Positions 5,260 to 7,600 of a stretch of 7,600 nt of DNA are shown piece after piece (within the stretch, counting starts at the first letter, position 1; each line of letters begins with the position of its first letter). The stretch is from Methanobacteriota archaeon (GTDB lineage: Archaea; Thermoplasmatota; Thermoplasmata; RBG-16-68-12), in contig VBMC01000124.1 of NCBI GenBank assembly GCA_005879015.1, forward strand, positions 1 to 7,600, written 5' to 3'. A model generated the notes under the pieces. The model did no database searches. It was not told the DNA's origin and saw only the letters and a list, made by a program, of their open reading frames with translations. Made by a program: the position numbers and the translations under genes.

Positions 5260-7600
5260 TCACGGGCCGGCAGCGGGCGCGCTGCCTTGGAGCCGCGCGA
5301 ACAAGCCTTCGGCGCGCGTCCGCCACGACGCCGCATCGCCGCCGCGTCCCTGCGCGTCATAGAGTCGGGCGAGCTCCTCGTACCGCGTCGCCAGCGAGTA
5401 CGGGTTGTCGAGCCGGTTGATGATCTCGACGGAGCCGAGCAGCTGTTCCTCGGCCTTGGCCCAATCGCCCCGCTTCGCAAACACGAGGCCCATGTTCGCC
5501 CGCGCGGTCGACACGGCGAGGGGATCGCCAATCGTGGTGGCCAAGGCGAGGGCGCGCTCCGCGCTCGATGCGGCCTCTTCGACCGCCTCCATGCGGAGGA
5601 AATTGTCGACCGCGTTCGCGAGGGCATAGGCGGCGAAGCGGATCTCTCCGGTCGCGAGGGCGATGTCCGCGGAACGAGCGAAGGTCGCCGCCGCGGTCCG
5701 CGGATCCCCTTCGCGACTCGTGACGATCCCGAGGTTGATCTGGATCACGGCATCCTCCCGCGTGGCCCGTCGAACCGTCGCGGCCGCCTCGAGGAGCCGG
5801 GCCTTGGCGCCGGGGATGTCGTCCCGCGCGATCAGGGCGACTCCCAGATCCGTGAGCGCGCGCACCCGTTCCCTCGAGCCATTCGGGAGGACGTCCGTCG
5901 CGCGGCCCAGATGGGCGATCGCGGCATCGAGATCCCCGAGCTTGCGTTCCACGCCCCCGAGGGCGCGAAGGGCTTCGCCCTCGATCTCCGGCGAGTGAAC
6001 CGCGGCGGCGTCGCCCGCGGCCGCCTCCAAAACGGCCCGCGCTTCCTTGTACGCTCCGAGCCGATTCTCGATTCGACCGAGCTGGATGCGGGCCCGCAGT
6101 CGTTCCAGCTGCCCGCCCGATTCGCCGATTCGCTCAAGGGCCGCTCGGGCCTCGGCGAATTTTCCGAGGAACACCTCGGTCTCTACGAGGATGCCGTCCA
6201 GGCGGGGACTCCGCGGGACCCGGAGCAAGGCCGCCTCCAAGTCCCCCGCGCGGGCACTCTCCGCGAGACCGGGCCCGATTTCCACGAGCCGGATCCTCGC
6301 CGTGTCGAGGTCGCCCGCCTCGATCCGATGGTACGTTTCCTCGAGGCCGTCCGCTCGGAACTGCCAGTAGGCCGCGGCCCGTGCGTGCGCATCCCTCCGC
6401 GCCGCTTCCCCGATGCGTCGAAGGAAGAACTCCTTCACGAGGTCGTGGATCAGGTACCCGTCCTCCCGGTGATGGAGCAGGGCCCCGCGCACGAGGCGGC
6501 GGAGCTGGGACAAGGTCGCCCCGAGGGCCTCGGGGGACCGGGCCGGCCGTCGCAGGACCGCGAAGGTCCGCAGCAGTTCCTCCGAGGAATCGTCGAGGCC
6601 CTCCAGGACCGTCTCGAGGACGTACCGTTCCGTCTCCACCGCGCCCGCGTCGAGCCCGCTCGCGGCGAACATCTCGAGCGCCAAGGGATGTCCGTGGGTC
6701 GCGGCGATGACGTGCTGGATGGCGTCCGCTTCGATCCGGGCGCCGCGGGCCTGGAGCAGTTCCCTGGACGCGCCCTCATCGAGTCCTTCGAGAGGGACTT
6801 CGAACACCCGCCCCGCGACGAGATCCGACCGTTCGTAGAAGGTCGGCTGGGTCCGGGTGGTGATGAGGATCTTCGTCGTCCCGGGGACTTCGAAGAAAGC
6901 CCGGAGGAGCGCATCCGCCGCGGGCGAAGCGTGCAGGTCGTCGATCGCGACGACGCATCCGGAGAGGTCTCCCCGCATCACCGCGACGGCCTCGGTCGGA
7001 TCGTAGGCGGGCCGCGTGATCACGGACTTCAGTCGTCGACGACCTTGGCGGGCGAGGAAATCGGCGAAGGAACTCAGGAGGCCATGGGCGTCGTCGTGCG
7101 CGTACACCCGCCGCACGAAGGTGGGCCGCGGCTCGTCCGCCAGAAGCCGTACGACGAGTGCCGTCTTCCCAATCCCCGCGACCCCGATGAGGACCGCGAC
7201 CGAGGAAGCCTCTGCGGCGAGCCACGCTTGCAGCCTCTGCCGTTCCTCCGTCCGACCGAAGAAGGGTCGGCTCGGGACGGGGACCTTCGGGGCGTCGGGT
7301 CGCGGGAGCTCGATCACATCCGCAGCGAGGACCTGCTGGACGGCCTCGGACTCCCGGAGGCCCGACCGACGCAACGCCTCGATCGCATCGGACCCGAGGA
7401 CTTCCCGGACGCCTTGCGGCTCGTTCAGCTGGACGGTCCGAGATCGCGCGTGCTCGCGCATGCGGCGGGCGATCTCCTGGCCCGCAGGGGTGAGCTCGTA
7501 CACCTTCCGCCGGGAGCGCGCGTGGGCGACGTGCGCCATTCGTTCCTGGACGCGGCCGGAGGTCTTCAGGCGCTTCAGCTCGAGGGCGACGTGGGCGCGG
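5260..7600 (-). CDS. winged-helix/STAND NTPase/TPR regulator, 5' end outside window
   Basis: The frame stays open from the TGA at 5260 to the right edge. An ATG at 7537-7539 is not the start, because upstream codons (RAHVALELKRLKTSGRVQER) complete the recognition helix of a MarR/PadR-like winged helix ending at KVYELTPAGQEIARRMREH. A linker of about 60 residues leads to FFGRTEE (about 7243-7263), then a STAND-type NTPase: Walker A GVAGIGKT at 7162-7185, Walker B VVAIDDLH at 6931-6954, ILITTR sensor motif near 6853-6870, GHPLAL near 6670-6690 and IHDLVKEFF near 6424-6450, resembling the MHD region. The C-terminal 300 residues form TPR-like helical pairs (for example ANMGLVFAKRGDWAKAEEQL near 5440-5499). 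Such proteins are ATP-dependent switches: the TPR array senses a signal, nucleotide exchange drives oligomerisation, and the winged helix contacts DNA. The order resembles bacterial AfsR/SARP regulators without a clear BTAD domain. Ligand and targets are unknown. Confidence 0.88.
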   Translation of the reverse strand, partial: RAHVALELKRLKTSGRVQERMAHVAHARSRRKVYELTPAGQEIARRMREHARSRTVQLNEPQGVREVLGSDAIEALRRSGLRESEAVQQVLAADVIELPRPDAPKVPVPSRPFFGRTEERQRLQAWLAAEASSVAVLIGVAGIGKTALVVRLLADEPRPTFVRRVYAHDDAHGLLSSFADFLARQGRRRLKSVITRPAYDPTEAVAVMRGDLSGCVVAIDDLHASPAADALLRAFFEVPGTTKILITTRTQPTFYERSDLVAGRVFEVPLEGLDEGASRELLQARGARIEADAIQHVIAATHGHPLALEMFAASGLDAGAVETERYVLETVLEGLDDSSEELLRTFAVLRRPARSPEALGATLSQLRRLVRGALLHHREDGYLIHDLVKEFFLRRIGEAARRDAHARAAAYWQFRADGLEETYHRIEAGDLDTARIRLVEIGPGLAESARAGDLEAALLRVPRSPRLDGILVETEVFLGKFAEARAALERIGESGGQLERLRARIQLGRIENRLGAYKEARAVLEAAAGDAAAVHSPEIEGEALRALGGVERKLGDLDAAIAHLGRATDVLPNGSRERVRALTDLGVALIARDDIPGAKARLLEAAATVRRATREDAVIQINLGIVTSREGDPRTAAATFARSADIALATGEIRFAAYALANAVDNFLRMEAVEEAASSAERALALATTIGDPLAVSTARANMGLVFAKRGDWAKAEEQLLGSVEIINRLDNPYSLATRYEELARLYDAQGRGGDAASWRTRAEGLFARLQGSAPAAGP

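Overview
The window looks like a GC-rich archaeal chromosome segment. An uncultured Thermoplasmatota (Thermoplasmata-like) lineage is my best guess, but no rRNA or marker gene is present to prove it. Clues are TATA-type promoter elements about 23-30 bases before start codons (leaderless-style expression), a small archaeal-type winged-helix protein, a cell-surface protein whose cytoplasmic tail is a zinc ribbon, and a winged-helix/STAND-ATPase/TPR protein. The high-GC, third-position-GC coding style is uniform except between about 1900 and 2545.

Layout, left to right. (1) 1-590, minus: N-terminal half of an APC-family amino-acid permease, running off the left edge. (2) 739-1899, plus: a complete class I PLP-dependent aminotransferase, divergent from the permease. 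The shared 148-base gap holds both promoters. (3) 1962-2507, minus: a lower-GC islet with a 92-residue winged-helix DNA-binding protein under a conspicuous AT-rich promoter. It is followed in the same frame, straight after its TGA, by the C-terminal two-thirds of a RelE/ParE-like toxin that has no usable start codon. This looks like a decayed or fused toxin-antitoxin pair. (4) 2654-3100, plus: a single-domain VOC (glyoxalase/PhnB-like) protein with a short palindrome between its TATA-like element and its start. (5) 3105-3770, minus: a small protein made of ankyrin repeats, convergent with the VOC gene with a 4-base gap. Its Shine-Dalgarno lies inside a perfect hairpin. (6) 3828-5111, minus: a secreted/anchored protein with three Ig-like modules, one transmembrane segment, a proline-rich linker and a CxxC...CxxC zinc ribbon. 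A perfect 9-bp inverted repeat lies in its leader. (7) 5260-7600, minus: most of a large winged-helix + STAND NTPase + TPR regulator, 5' end beyond the right edge.

Functional reading: the permease and aminotransferase suggest amino-acid uptake or export and nitrogen shuffling. The surface protein and ankyrin protein lie head-to-tail 57 bases apart and may be co-expressed. The STAND protein is architecturally like bacterial AfsR/SARP-type regulators and is probably a ligand-gated transcription regulator. The most unusual items are the winged-helix/truncated-toxin locus and three small inverted repeats placed at gene starts. No CRISPR array, tRNA, rRNA or insertion sequence was seen.
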